A DNA stretch of 64,000 bases from Phylloscopus collybita. Taxonomy: Eukaryota > Chordata > Aves > Passeriformes > Phylloscopidae. Each line of letters starts with the position of its first letter. Positions within the stretch are counted from its first letter, which is position 1. The stretch covers positions 27,693,001-27,757,000 of the forward strand of contig JAJNNQ010000024.1 in the NCBI GenBank assembly GCA_027886175.1, given 5' to 3'. This document shows positions 24,739-44,185 of this stretch, one piece after another. Below the pieces are notes generated by a model. It ran no database searches. It was given only the letters and a program-made list of their open reading frames with translations, and had not been told where the DNA came from. A program made the position numbers and the translations under genes.

Positions 24739-27700
24739 CAAGTTCTGAGGTTCTACCAATAAAGGTGACTAGGGAAAACATTCAGGCTGTGTGCTGGTAC
24801 CTTCAAGACCAGTTAACTTCCTGAGGTATAAGACTTGGAAGTTTCTCAGAAGGAGAACTGCAGTGGGAGCATGCCATTTGGTTTACTGGGGTTTTATAGC
24901 TGCTGGCGAAAACTTTGTGCTCTGTACTTCTGTAGCAGCATCTTTTTAGTGCTGGCCTGGGAGTGCTTTTATAGGATTCCTCAGGAAGGCTTAAGTAAGT
25001 AGCTTGTTTGGTTGGTATGAGGTAAAGGAGTTGATTTCCCCCCAGCCCCCAAGTTTGGTCATAGCCTCCTGTAAAATCCTGTTTTTTAAAAATACAGCTT
25101 CCCTTTAAAATGAAAACACTCAAATGTAATAGCAGAGTTAGTAGTAGACTTGCAGGGATCCTTTTCTTTTACACGGGTACTGGTGGGTTTGACGAGGCTG
25201 CTTTTGAGGTTTGAGGAAAACAAACCAAAAACCCTGAAAATGAATTCTATTCTTCTCTCTCATTCAGAAAATTTCTATGTTGAAATCCCTTCTACATCAG
25301 CAGTGAACTATGGTATTGCTCAGCTGGTGTGTTGATTCTGATTTTTGTCTTGCAAAAGATGAGACTTACAATGTCTGTTGGAGCGCAATGGGTCTCGGAC
25401 TGCGTAGGGCAGAAAAGGGGAGATGTGCGGTTAGAAACTGGGCTGGTGCTCTCCTCAAGTTTACAGCAGTCACGTGTTGTTCAGACGTCCAATGTTGGAT
25501 ATAAACAGGGACACACTTTAAATTCCTGTCCTTTTCCTTCCGTGTTGGTAAAAAAGGCTGTGAGGGCAGAGAAAAGATGGAGATGGGTCACCACAAAACT
25601 GGGGCAAACCTTTTGTGTGTTGGGGTTCCATATAAATTGCATCGTTAATGAAGGGATGGATGTTGGCTTCCTTGGGGGCAGCAGCTGTGCTGCCATCATG
25701 CTGGCAACCTGCTGCTATGACAAGGTTTTCTTCCCTTCCCTGATAAAGGTTTGACCTTGCAAATTCTTTTCCCTGCCTCACCAAATGCCAGAAGTTGGGT
25801 ATCTAAAACAAACTTGCTGTGTCCCGGTTGCCCGGTGCCTGTTCCAGGGAGGGCGAGGATTGCGCTTGCCTGCCTTAGCCAAGTGGAGATCTCAGTTGTG
25901 GTTGTCTGACAAGAAAATGTGGTTTTCCTTTTCCTGGGAACTGCAGTCCTGTTCTCTTGACTGTACCAAACTGAAATGCTCTTGTAGTTATGACGATCAA
26001 AAGGCGTTTTTCTGCTCTGCTTGTTTGGCTGCAGCTGCTGGAGAAGTTCCTTGTCTTGGCATCTCTGCTGAGATCTGACTCGGGCTCTGTTTACTGGAGA
26101 GGACAAAACTGTAGCCAAGGCATTTGTGCTTCTGCATGACCTTGGTCTTCTCAGGAGCCTTGCTCCAAGGTGTTGCTTGGGAAGGACAGAGAATACCAAA
26201 TCCCTTGCATCTTGCCAGTCCTTGGCCCTGGGGTGCTAGTGCTGCCCAGGGTCATCTGTCTGGGCAGCCTGTGCTGGCCTCACCCATAGCTATGACAGGC
26301 AGAGCTGCATAGGGGATGGTGGTAATCCCTTCTGTAATCATCTTCAGCAGGGATGTTGGTGTGGGAAGCATTTTGACTTCAATTGTCTATTTCCAGTTTT
26401 ATTTCTAGTTCTGGTGACTTTGCTCTGGGAGAACAGTCTAACATGGTGAAGGATCAGGAACTTGAGCCCTAGCTCTGTGGCCTGGCAAAAGTGTATGAGA
26501 AAAGAAAAAAAGGGGAGTTTTCTGGGAGGGAGATGTGATTGTACAGCAAGGGAGGACAGAGCAGTCCTCTGAGCCTGTTGGGTGTGGCTGACGGCGCTGC
26601 TAGAGAGTACAAAGTGCTGTGGATGGGCAGCTCAGTGCCCCAGGAAACCTCAGTATCTCTTGCAGTAGGCGAGCTCAATGCAATTGTAGGCTGGAGACAT
26701 CTGGTAAGGCAAAGCTGACTCTCCCTGGAAGGCTGTGTTGTGGAATCTTTTCTCAGCTTTTCTTGGAGGTGCCAAACTTCCCAATTGGCTGTGGCAAGTG
26801 TTTTATGTGCCCAGAGACCTTAGCTTGTTTTGATACTGGGTCTGTTTTGAAGAATGTTAAAAAAATGTTGTTTGGAGGAGAGGAGTCTGTGCTGGGAACC
26901 ATTTGATTAAATAACCCCAGGCTTCCTCAGCCCTCAATTAGCATAGCAGTCATCAAACCTCTGACTATCCCTGTGTATTTTAGATGTGTGTGGCTCACTC
27001 TAAACCCTGATGCTGCAAGATCTGCATCTATAGCAAGAATGCTCTGGTAGCAAACAGCTAAGCTCTTTCTGGTTGTGTACATAGATGTGTTGCAAAAGTA
27101 GGGGGCACTCCTCTGCCCTCGACGATTCTCATTGTCTGCTGATATTTGGTACAGTACCATGACAGCCTACATTTCTAGCTTAGCAGGAAAGCACAAAGCT
27201 GCTAAAACCATGTGAGTGACAGGTGCATAGAGGTGTGGCTTCAATTTTTAATCTTTTTTACTCTCCTTATTTTTTTTTATTTTCACCAAGCCTCTCCCAC
27301 CACTTCATAAAACTCAAACCCTTTTTCCTAGAAACCACCAGTGTCCAAAGCCAGTATTTTGATGATATAAACAGGCTTCTTTCCATGTGCTTTGCTTCAG
27401 TATAGTACTGGCCTGTTTTCCTGGAAATCGACTAAGAAAAGCCAATTTCAGTATTGGTGTAGTTGTGTCACAGAAGGCAAATACAATGTCAAAATGGCCT
27501 CTGAGGCGCAGTGTATGGCAAGACGGCAAGAATTCAAATCTTTTGTAGCAGCAAGTACTCAGGCAAAACTGCTCCTGACTTACTCTTTTGAGAGAAAAAA
27601 AATACTTGCTACCTTTGTGTCACATAGTCCCCTCCTCCACTTCCTTGGATGCCCTGTAAAAGTTAATTCATTACTGTTAGCAAAGGGCTCTGCCTTTCTC

Positions 27701-28014
27701 TGCTGCCAAGTGCCACCGCGGTACCCTGTGCTTCTGCTGGCTCTGCTTGTTTGCTTTCCCTCTTGGCAGCGTGCTGTGACATGGCCTTCCTTCTTCAGGG
27801 GAGCAAAAATAATTAGAAACAAGCAACCCTCCAACTGCACAAAACGCAATGCTACAAAGCCTAGAGCCTCACTGACACTGCCTGCAAGGAAAACTGTGTT
27901 TCCAGTCGGCTGCTGGATTGTGCAGGGGGTTTTCCTCTCGTGCCATAAGTTTGGAATCCGAACTCTTGCATGGAAATGCTTTTTGTGTCCTGATTTTTGT
28001 ACTCTGCCCATGGC

Positions 28015-28080
28015 GGGGGTGGGGTTAGAACTCGATGATCTTTAAGGTCCCTTCCAACCCAAAGCTTTCTGTGATGGTTT
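28015..28080 (+). mobile_element. CR1 LINE 3'-terminal fragment, sense
   Basis: GGGGTTAGAACTCGATGATC is followed by TTTAAGGTCCCTTCCAACCC and AAAGCTTTCTGTGA, the canonical CR1 3' terminus. Only about 65 bp remain. Confidence 0.85.
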
Positions 28081-28289
28081 CTATCTTTCTGTGCTGCGCT
28101 TTTTCTGCGTTCTGGTAGTTTGCTACAAAGCCTGGAATATACTGGGCTGCCAGACCCTCTCGATGGGACATCAGGACGATCCTCACTCTGACCTCTTTTC
28201 ATGCGGGCGATTAAGTATCGAAACTTTCTGTTTTCTTCCTGCCCCTCCCCATTCTTTCAAAGTGCTGAACAAAAGGAAAGCCTCGGCGC

Positions 28290-28735
28290 AGCTTGCTGGA
28301 ACGCGGGGCGAGTGAATGCAGTGACCGACATGGTGCTGAACTCTGTGAGGAGGCCGCCTCTCCAGACGTGGCCCGCAGGATGGCTGCCAGCTCCCATTCC
28401 CGCCGGAGCTGCCGTGTGGGTGGAGAGGCGGCTTCCTGCAGCCACTTCGCCTTGCTCAGGGCAGCAGAGGGTCTGCCCCGCAGTGGGAAGCCCAGAAAGC
28501 CTGGATTGCTGTGGGGAGACGGCAGATTTCCTTGGTGTTTGCTGTGCCGCTGCGGGCTGCTCTGGATGCTCCCATGCCTGGGGTTGGCCTCCTCCCGGTG
28601 TGTGGTGCTGCACAAGAGCACGGGGTGGCCCTGTGCCGTGTTTGGGGTGCAGGTTCCTGTTTCTCTGCGGCACCCGTGTGGGGCAGGGCTGGCCGTCCTG
28701 CGCCGGGCAGGGTGAGGCTTCCCCTTGATGTGGGT
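28290..28735. other. GC-rich intronic patch, function unknown
   Basis: This stretch is visibly richer in G, C and CpG (for example ACGCGGGGCG, CCCGCCGGAGC) than the surrounding intron. It holds overlapping open frames on both strands, as GC-rich DNA does when stops are rare. No frame resembles a known protein and I see no convincing splice sites. It could be an intronic regulatory element, an alternative promoter or simple GC-biased sequence. Confidence 0.4.
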
Positions 28736-30281
28736 GAGGAGGTTGAGCAACACAGCCCAGGAGGCTCTGATTCAGCCTTTTCCTTGCTCTTGCAAATTAT
28801 TGTGACCCTTTTAATTTACTCGTCTGCAGCTTCTAATTTTATTTTTTTCCCCCCCTGTAACAGAGAATTTGGAGATTTGTAGTTGTCTTCCTAACCTGCC
28901 ATGCTTAGCACGGACTACATGGGAGATGGAAATGGGCTGGTAGAAATCCAGGAAACTGATGTTTATTACATTTCTCTTCCAGAGAGCAGACCCCTCTGTG
29001 TGACTGGTGTATCTCCTGTGTGGGATTGAGCCTGTACTGGATTTGCATCAGCAACAAATACCTGGGCTTTAATTTTCGGGGCAATGATCGGTGCTTGCTG
29101 CAATGTAAAAGCTTTGTTGTGTTTGGATTTTGAATGCAGTGCCAATGAATTGGCAGGGAAGGTTATTTAATGAGGGGATGGAAGGGATATTAGGTGGGGA
29201 AAGGTGGCATCCTGATGATAATGCTGTCAGTGGGGTCCAGGGAAAATGTGTAAAAATAAATTATTCTCTGCTGTGATGCATTGTGTTTTGTCCTAACAGA
29301 GCTAGCTGGTCAGTGGAGCTCCCAGACATTTCCCGCTGATGGGATGGAAGTTCCAGTGATGTTTGAAATGAGTACAGTGTATTAACAGAGACTAACTCGG
29401 TTCATTTTTATCTTCCTGTTTTGATTTGGTCCTAGTTTTCCAAACATTGTGTTTTGTGATGAAATTTTATGGAGTTTTATCTTCCTGGGAAGCAGAAATG
29501 GAAAATTTTGATCATGTTTGCAGTCAGAAGGGGGAATATATGCTGCAACCACATGATTACTTTTATGAAATTTTGTTTATAGGCTGCAGCAAATACACAG
29601 TAGAATTCAGAAGTGTGGCAGGGAGAAATAAAATGGCTTTTACCTGTTCTGTGTCAACATCTATGTGTGTCTGGCAGTGGCTCAGTCTGTACTACTTTAT
29701 CAAAGGAAAATTGTTTCTTGGTTAACTAGTGGCTCTTTATCACAAACCAGTAGCTGAGTGCCTAAGTGGAGTTGCTTTTACCAAATATAAGGTGAGGAAT
29801 TATGAAGGGGTGGCACCTGAAAGGTAAAGTGTCTTTAAGGCACTCTAGCAGGATCCAAAAGACCCCTCCAAACAATCTTACGGATGGAATTTGCTTCAAA
29901 AGCTAAATTCATCATTTCAAAGGTACACAGCAAGTGAATGGTGATGTACTGACTGATGGAGCTACTCAGTGAACAAGTCTGGGTTTGTTCTTCTTTCTCA
30001 GAATCTCTTGAATGGGCTGGCATCTGTGCTTAATTCACTGATCAGTGGGAGTGTGAGCAGCTGTAGAGTGAGGATGGTGGGGAGTGTGTGTGTGTTTAAA
30101 TTACTTGGGTGTGATGCAGAAGTTTAGTATTAGCACAAAGCACAGGAAAATTTAAATTGCTCCTCCGGGAACACGCGCGGAGTCTGTGGTAGCGCTGAGC
30201 ACTGAATTTAAGGCTTAATTTGTTAATGTCTTGTTTTCCCACGTTACAGTCCTTGTAATGTTTTCTTCCTATGTTGAGGAA

Positions 30282-30306
30282 GTTCTCACACAACATGTGT
30301 GAGAAC
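30282..30306. repeat. Perfect inverted repeat, 11-bp arms with 3-base spacer
   Basis: Bases 30282-30292 (GTTCTCACACA) are the exact reverse complement of 30296-30306, separated by ACA. The loop and stem are too short for a microRNA precursor. It may be a near-palindromic protein-binding site or a chance structure. Confidence 0.8.
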
Positions 30307-30611
30307 ACTTTGTTGCTTTCCTTCAGAGAGGGCCTTGTTGGAAAGTGTGACCTTTCCAATTAACTGGCAACAAATGTGTTCGCAATTTACACTTTTAATT
30401 TTGAACGCCCTAAAATTATTTTTAGTGTGGGTCCTTGGCAAACTTCAGTTGGCTGAATGGGTGATCTTGGTGATTTGCTGAGAGTGCCGCTGCCAGTCGG
30501 GTGCCAGAGCAGCATGGAGAGAGCTGTGTCCTGCTCCCGCGTTTTTAAACACCAGAGCTCGGGCTTCTTTTGAAATGCTGCCCTGTTTGTTGGTAACAGT
30601 GCCTGCAGACA

Positions 30612-30633
30612 TCTCTCTCTCTCTCTCTCTCTC
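30612..30633. repeat. (CT)n dinucleotide repeat
   Basis: About eleven uninterrupted CT (TC) units form a simple microsatellite in the large VANGL1 intron. Confidence 0.9.
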
Positions 30634-31162
30634 CCTTGTCAAAATGATCGCAAAGGAAGATACCTCTGGGTTGAGCCTTTCCTGCTGCTGGCGCGTGTGT
30701 TTGTTTTGTTCCCCTGTGTCATCGTTTTATGTAGAGGCATCCCTTCAAAGGGATGAAGGGAGTGCCACTGCTCCTCATTCTGTCCCTAGCCGGGGATTTA
30801 ACGAGCAATGCTGAGGTAATCCTGGCAGCCCTGCTCCTCAGGCAGCGATCTTATCTTGCTGTGAAAGCTGGAGATCACACTCTTGTCAGTGCTGGGATGG
30901 AGGAGGTCCGAGGAGCTGCGAGGTGCGGCTGGAAATGGCACAGATGGAAAAGCATCCATCCTGAGCTGGTCCCTCCATCCCGGCTGGGCAGCTACAGCAG
31001 CACCCGTGTGGTGTTCTGGTCTTCAGCCTGAGCAAGGTCTGTGCAGCACAGTGATTGTACCGAGGTGGGCTGAGCTCTTCTGTAATTTCCCGTGCTGCAG
31101 GCAGCATAGTGCTTCACTTTGTGCTGCCCTTGTTTAGGGATTTCCTGACATCCTCCTACTGA

Positions 31163-34872
<3,710 letters not shown>

Positions 34873-35005
34873 GCCCCGGTAACAACGCGTCGGGGCAGTC
34901 CCGGGCCATGATCGCGGCGGCGGCGCGGCGCAGGGACTCCAGTCACAACGAGCTCTACTACGAGGAGGCCGACCACGAGCGCCGCGTCAGGAAACGCCGG
35001 GCCAG
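34873..35005 (+). CDS. VANGL1: VANGL1 coding exon 5 (residues 314-358)
   Basis: The first two bases complete Gly314. The exon encodes [20 protein letters not shown], then [15 protein letters not shown] and RRVRKRRA, a highly charged conserved part of the Vangl C-terminal domain. It is strongly GC-rich and CpG-rich (GCGGCGGCGGCGCGGCGCAG). The acceptor is CCCGCAG at 34872 and the donor GTAAGG from 35006. It ends with AG, and exon 6 supplies the G that completes Arg358. Confidence 0.95.
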
Positions 35006-38450
<3,445 letters not shown>

Positions 38451-38711
38451 GCATTCCTGGAGCGTTACCTCAACCCAGGCCCAACCCTCCAGTATGACAG
38501 GGATCGCTGGTTCTCCAAGCAGTGGACGCTGGTCAGCGAGGAAGCGGTCACAAGCGGGTTACAAGACGGCGTCGTGTTTGTCCTCAAGTGCTTGGACTTC
38601 AGCCTTGTTGTTAATGTGAAAAAAATCCCCTTCATCAAACTCTCAGAAGAGTTCATAGACCCTAAATCTCATAAATTTGTCCTCCGCTTACAGTCTGAGA
38701 CTTCAGTCTAA
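38451..38711 (+). CDS. VANGL1: VANGL1 coding exon 7, C-terminus (residues 437-522) and stop
   Basis: The exon encodes [20 protein letters not shown], then [17 protein letters not shown], the hydrophobic [20 protein letters not shown], and [17 protein letters not shown]. It ends ETSV before the TAA at 38709-38711. The terminal S/T-x-V tripeptide is a class I PDZ ligand. In Vangl proteins it binds Scribble, Dlg and Dishevelled PDZ domains. Confidence 0.97.
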   Translation, partial: AFLERYLNPGPTLQYDRDRWFSKQWTLVSEEAVTSGLQDGVVFVLKCLDFSLVVNVKKIPFIKLSEEFIDPKSHKFVLRLQSETSV

Positions 38712-41700
38712 GGGATTTTGAGGGTGGGTTGTTGGGAGATTTTTTTTTTTCAATATTGTGCTTTTGGGTTTAATTTCCCCAATGCTGACTGAAACTGGCA
38801 GATGATGGACCAGTAATATTTGACCATCTGCACTTTATTTGGAAAGGGGAGGGGGGAGTTGGGATATCTTATCTAGAAAGAAGTATCTTAAGAGGCAACA
38901 GGGCGACTTGGCTCAGTTAGCTCAGCCTTGGAGACAGAACAGGTTTTTTTTTTCTTTGCCCCTCTTTCCAGGCATCCTGTAAATCTCACGCTCTTTCTCT
39001 GCACGGCTGCAGTGTCAGAGCTGTTGTTGGAGCGCTGCCTTACACCGTGCATGCCTGTGCCCTTGTGTCTCTGCTTTTGCCACCTGTGGCTGCTCCTGAG
39101 GGCTCATTGCTCACCTGTCCCCCACAGAAATCTCCTGGCACAGGGTGCCACAGTCCCTGCTCACTTGGGGAGGGGGCGATAGCAAAGGGTGGGGGTGTGA
39201 GGGGACTTCTGTTCTTTGTTCTTCTTCTCTCCATGTGCCTCTTCTTCAGTGCTGGAGCATGGGCATAATAGGATGGTTTCACCCTCTGTGAAATTGCATG
39301 TCTTGAACTGGATCAGCCCATTTGCAGCTCTTCAATTTTTTTTCTCTTTTTCCTTAATCAGTGCTTGTTAGTGAAGTTGTTCTTCATGTCAGAGCTCCCT
39401 GTTATCTCTCCCTTTTGTCCCTCTGTCCTGCTTGTCAGCATCTTTCTCGGGCACACCCAAGGCTTCCTGTTTCTGTCTCCTCTGTCTGGCTTTCTGAATG
39501 TTTCTCCAGGCACTGCTGCTTCCTTTTGCACCTGCAAGGGCTGTGTATTTGCACTGGGACAGGGTCAGTAAGTAGCTGGCCCCTCCTCAGATAAATCACA
39601 GACCCTCCCTACGTCTGACAGCCTCTTTGAGGGGAAGGGGGTGCAGACAGGAATGTGCCCCTCCCTCTCTTGAAGCCAGCTTCAAGTGCGTCTGGAGAAA
39701 AGACGGCAAAAACACTTCCCTCCTTCAGGAGAGGAGCCAGGGAAAGGCTGACCTCTGCCCCATTCACTTGCTTTGGAGAACTGTTGAGCTCTGGAAACAC
39801 TGCAGTGAGTCCTTCCCCACCGTACGCCTTCAGCTGTAGCTAAGAAATACCAAACAATGCCTGAATGTTGAAAATCTGCCTGCCTTTCTTGGCCTTGCTG
39901 TACTGTGAGAGTTTCTGCTCAGCGTTGGGATCTGCTTCTGGGAGGTGCAGTTTTGTTTGTGAGGCTGCCTTTGCCCACCAGTGCAGCTTACACGTGTGAA
40001 TTTAGTCACCTGAGTTTGGAAGGTTTGGTTTTAGCAGCGAGCCTAAATCGGTGTCTGAAGTCTGATTGCCAGCACAGAGCATGGAGTGACTGGAGCCAGC
40101 TGCAAGGCTGGCAGGACCTGAAGGTCCCTTGAGATCCATGTGAATGTAAATGATCAATTCATTCTGCTCAGTCTTTTGCCATGCAAATATTCCTTATCGG
40201 GCAGGATCTGGCCTGCCCTCCATATGGATGTCTTAACCAGGAAGGCCCTAGTTCCAGCAGCGTGTAAGTCAGTGCCTTTCATTGCCAGCCTGCACAGTCT
40301 TCTGAGGAGGGCTGTGACAGTCCCTCCTGTCCCTTTTGGCCTTTCCCAGCCCTTCCCATGGCAGGTGTGGGCTGGCTGGTGCCCACCACAAGCTGGTGGG
40401 AGGGAGCAGCAACCTTAAACAGGGATGCTGGGGACAGGGCAGGAGAGTCCATCCTCTTCCAGCTTCAGCAGCAGTGGAGATGCATGTCCAACAGCACCTG
40501 TGGATTATCCTCTTGGGATCAAGGGAGCACCCTGGTGAGTGAGGGTCCAAAGTGATGATTCCCCATCCAAATGACACCTGCAGTTTCCTGTGCCTTTCTT
40601 ACAAGCACATGGTAGCCTCCTGGATCCTTTGGAGTCCATGTAATGTACCAGACGTGGTTGTAAAGAAACTGGATGGCATGGCACATGACGGGATTATGCC
40701 CCTTGTCCTTAAAAGATGGGAAGTAGGTAGTGTTTTCCCTTCTCTAAGCTCAATGTTTGAGTTTTTTGGCAGATCAGGCTTTCTGGTAGTCTATATGGGG
40801 ACTCCATTATTGACTGTGGCCTTTGCAGTGTTTTACTTTGAAAAAAATAGATTGTTTTATTCCTTTAAAAGAAGAACTAAGGAAGGAGAACATACAGTAT
40901 CTTACACTTGGCTCTCCTGAAGATGTCTGCACCTGGCTTTTATGATGTGCATGACTAGCAGGGTGGGAGAGACTGGGAGTAGCTTGGGAGCCTGTGGGGC
41001 ACTTAATACCTGCGTGGAGGCTGCTGCCTGGGGCTGAGTTGGCTCATTTCTGTGAAGCCAGAGAAAGAACCAACTTGCCAGGGGCTTGGTGTGCCATGTA
41101 TGTGAGGTTGCCTTGTCACAGGCACATCTGCAAAACTTTCTTACTTTCCCAGGATTTCCTTCCCCTTTCCTTTTCCCTGCCCCATCAGGAGGGGTTGTCT
41201 GACAGTATCTGCTCAGGAAACTCATGTCTTAATTTTTGTTAAATCCTTTAGCACATGGAGGACCAGACAGAAGCAGCGTGTGCTCAGTCTGGGTCTGCCT
41301 CTTCATCTCTGTGCTGTGGTTCAACACTGCCTTTTCTGCCTGCTGCCAAAAAGGACTCTGTCAACAGGGGCCAACTCCTACATTAAATGCTTTCCCTATA
41401 TCAGCAGCATGAATTCTTTGCCTGATGAAATCTGAAGGAGAGGACTCTCTCAAATGGTCTCTTTAGAGATGCAGCCTGCTTAGAGGTGAGCTCAGACTGA
41501 AAGGGGAATAATGATTCCTGGATATTCCCTGTTCTGGTATTTTTAGTGACATTTTTCAGGGTCTCTCTTGCTTCCCTGCTCCATGCAAAATCAGGGGACC
41601 ACTGTCATACCTACCTCACTGGAGTGTTGTGAGGCTAAACTCAACTTGCTTTCAAGTGCTTTGAGATCCACAGTTGGATCTGTGGCATCTGTAGGAATTC

Positions 41701-43305
41701 AAACTCTATAAAAAAATACTGAGCGGTGAGTGCGGACTGGTTTGTTTAACTCTGTTTATAGCCAGCTAATGAGTAAGAGTGGAGTCATAGGGAATGAAGC
41801 TCTGATCCAATTCCTGCAGCCCTTACTTCTGCCGAGCTTGCCAAGTGCTGAGCACAAATACAACTTGTAGGGTTTGCCAGCCAAGTGCAGGCTCTTCCTC
41901 CGAATGCCTCTCCTGTCCTGCGCTGTCTCCTTGCACATATTTTCCTTCCTCTCTCCCAGTCTGGATGTTTGTACCTGGTTGGGAATTGTGGGGGGTTTAT
42001 TAGAATTCAAGTGTTTTTTTAAGACAACCCTGTTGGTGGTGGTCAGTGTCCCCCTTGGAGATGATCCTTGCACTGGACATCCTTCACTGGAAGCTGAACC
42101 ATTGCATAGGGTGCTGTGCTGCCCAGCCAGGAGTGGTGGTGCCCCACTCCTCTCCTCATGTTGGCACAATTCCTGTAACTCAGTATGCTGCTCAGATACT
42201 TTAAAGGCTTTGGGTTTTTTGCTCTCAGATTTGTTACAGCCTAAATCCAAAGCCATGCTGAGATCTTGCAAAACCAGATGCAGCTGAGACTTTGAAGTGT
42301 TCTAGAGCAGATGGAAATGGCTGTGGGTTTCCATGAAGGCTGGTTTTCTCTTTCCTGGCTATAAATTGAAAGATTTGAATTTCTTGGAGCTTCCAGGAGT
42401 GTAGGGGCAGATACTCCTCTTAACACTTTGCCAGTCCTGTAACTGGGCGTGGGCAGGTGGTGTTGTCACATCTGTTGGCCTCTTCCACTGCCATGGGGCT
42501 TCAGCCGTGGGTGAGACTCAGCCTTGGGTGCAGACTCTGTGAGGCTGCCCGAGGTCTCAGTGTCCTTTCCCACACCTGGAAGCTGAGCAGGCAGCACTCC
42601 TGGAAATGTAAGCAGTGTAGCACACCCCTCCATAGCCTATCTGTAGGGCTGGGAGGTGCTGAGGCTGCACTGGGAAGCTTGGAGGCAGTGCAGTAAGGCT
42701 CAAGGCTGGAGATCTGAACAAATCCCACCGCTAATGAAGCATCTAAACATTTCCCTTTGGGATGGGGCTCTCTGTGCAAGGCCTTGGGAATCTGCTGTTG
42801 CTGAGTACAGCCAAAAGCTGTAGGGAAGGAATATCTGGAGCTGGTCCTGCCCCACAGTAGCTTTGGACGGTCTTGTTTGGGATGTGCTCACTTCCAACAC
42901 TTGATGCTGAAGAAACTGAAAAGATCCATAATTTGCTAAACATGGAAACCTATTCAAGCCAATTTCATCTTGCTCACCAAAACTTGTAATTCTGCCCTTT
43001 TCAAAGGGTAAACAAAAGTCTTGTGGTCTGCTGCAGCAGTGCTGTAGTCTGGTCCCAGGCTGGCTCCTCACTTGGGCTCAGTGCTGCCCAGCGGTGTGAG
43101 AGCTGCTCACGAGGTGTGTGTGCAGGTGTTTTCTCATTCAGCTTGTGTGTGTCTGTGTGCTTTTCCCCCTCTAGTGTGCACATTATACGTGTTTAAAGCC
43201 TCAAGCCAGACTTGGTGGCTCAGTGTTTCAGCTGTCCTTAAGAAGGAAGTGCTCTTGGAATTGAGCTGGTTTTAGAAAACAAACAAACAAAAAGGAAACA
43301 GGAAA

Positions 43306-43319
43306 CCCCCCCCCCCCCC
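43306..43319. repeat. Poly-C tract (14 C)
   Basis: A pure C run follows an AAAC-type repeat inside the inferred VANGL1 3' UTR. It is prone to sequencing and length errors. Confidence 0.9.
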
Positions 43320-44165
43320 AAATTTCTGTTCTGAAAGAGATGGCTTTGGGCCGTGATGTCTCCTACAGGAGTGTGCATCCTCCTGTGTTCAGGCTGCTGC
43401 CTCTCCTCGGTGATGACCAAAAGTTGCCGTTTCCGACAGCCGGGAGCGGTGCGGATTGCTTTGGGCCAGTCCCGAGCGGGGCCCCCGCCCGTCTGCATCC
43501 CTCCAACAGACTGCATTTTTTATCCTGCTGCACACAGCCCCGTGGGCAGCAGGCAGCCGGCCCTGCCCTGGGTGTGCTCTGCCCGGGGAGGGGAGGGGCT
43601 CCTTCCTTCCCTCTGGCTGCTTCCCGGGCACCTCTCACCAGCGCTAACGGTGCTTGGGGGTATCTCCTGTGTGCACAGTGGGGAGATGCTGTGGCCACTA
43701 CCTGAACAGGCATAGCTGTGAAGGAATCTTACCCTCTTCTGTGCCTGTTCCTTTGATTCAGCATTATTGTGTCTTGGGGAAGGGGGTGGGAGCAAAATGC
43801 CCTTCCCCCACCCTCCTTTATCACTGTGTAATACTTTTTCTACACACACTGTGTATAGTAAGAAGGGTTTTGCCAAGGTTTTCTAATTAATAGACACTAA
43901 CCAGCATTTCTTTCTTTTTTCTCTTCTTTGCACATGTGACTTTAACTGCAGTGGTACATGGTCTTTCTGTTCTTTTCTAATCGTGAACTTAAGTAAGCAA
44001 ATTCCTGGTGTCTGTGACATTAATGCACTGTGGGTTTAGCCTTGTAAATTGTTCTGTTCCAAGCTGGGTTCTCTTAAGTTATAGCTGGATGGGGTTTTGT
44101 TGTTTTTTAAACTGAAACATAAAACCGTTTTACACTTTGCATATTTTGTACAGTAAAATTCTGGA

Positions 44166-44171
44166 AATAAA
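44166..44171 (+). terminator. VANGL1: Polyadenylation signal AATAAA, probable VANGL1 3' end
   Basis: AATAAA is preceded by TGTA (in TTTTGTACAG, a CFIm-type element) and followed by a GT- and T-rich stretch (GATTTGGTCGTCC). Cleavage would be near 44180-44185. No transcript evidence was available to confirm it. Confidence 0.65.
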
Positions 44172-44185
44172 CTGAAACCAGATTT

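Larger units (their letters stand above)
38712..44185 (+). other. VANGL1: VANGL1 3' untranslated region (inferred, about 5.5 kb)
   Basis: No new gene is visible after the stop. The first strong polyadenylation context in sense is the AATAAA at 44166-44171, so the terminal exon probably extends to about 44185. The region includes poly-T runs, a GC-rich stretch (about 43400-43700), an AAAC repeat and a 14-base poly-C at 43306-43319. The short open frames within it, such as 40552-40920, lack homology and are treated as chance. Shorter forms are possible, for example at the ATTAAA at 41382. Confidence 0.6.

Noticed and set aside
27392..28045. 217-codon plus-strand ORF in the VANGL1 intron
   Set aside because: No recognisable domain. 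The reading runs into a CR1 tail at its 3' end, and no convincing splice sites or start context were seen.
28201..28753. Overlapping long ORFs on both strands
   Set aside because: GC-rich DNA gives few stops in all frames. The peptides are low-complexity Pro/Ala/Gly/Arg-type and match nothing I know.
30282..30306. MicroRNA precursor
   Set aside because: An 11-bp stem with a three-base loop is far too short for Drosha/Dicer processing.
40552..40920. 122-codon ORF after the VANGL1 stop
   Set aside because: It lies within the inferred 3' UTR, has no homology I recognise and no independent promoter or splice evidence.
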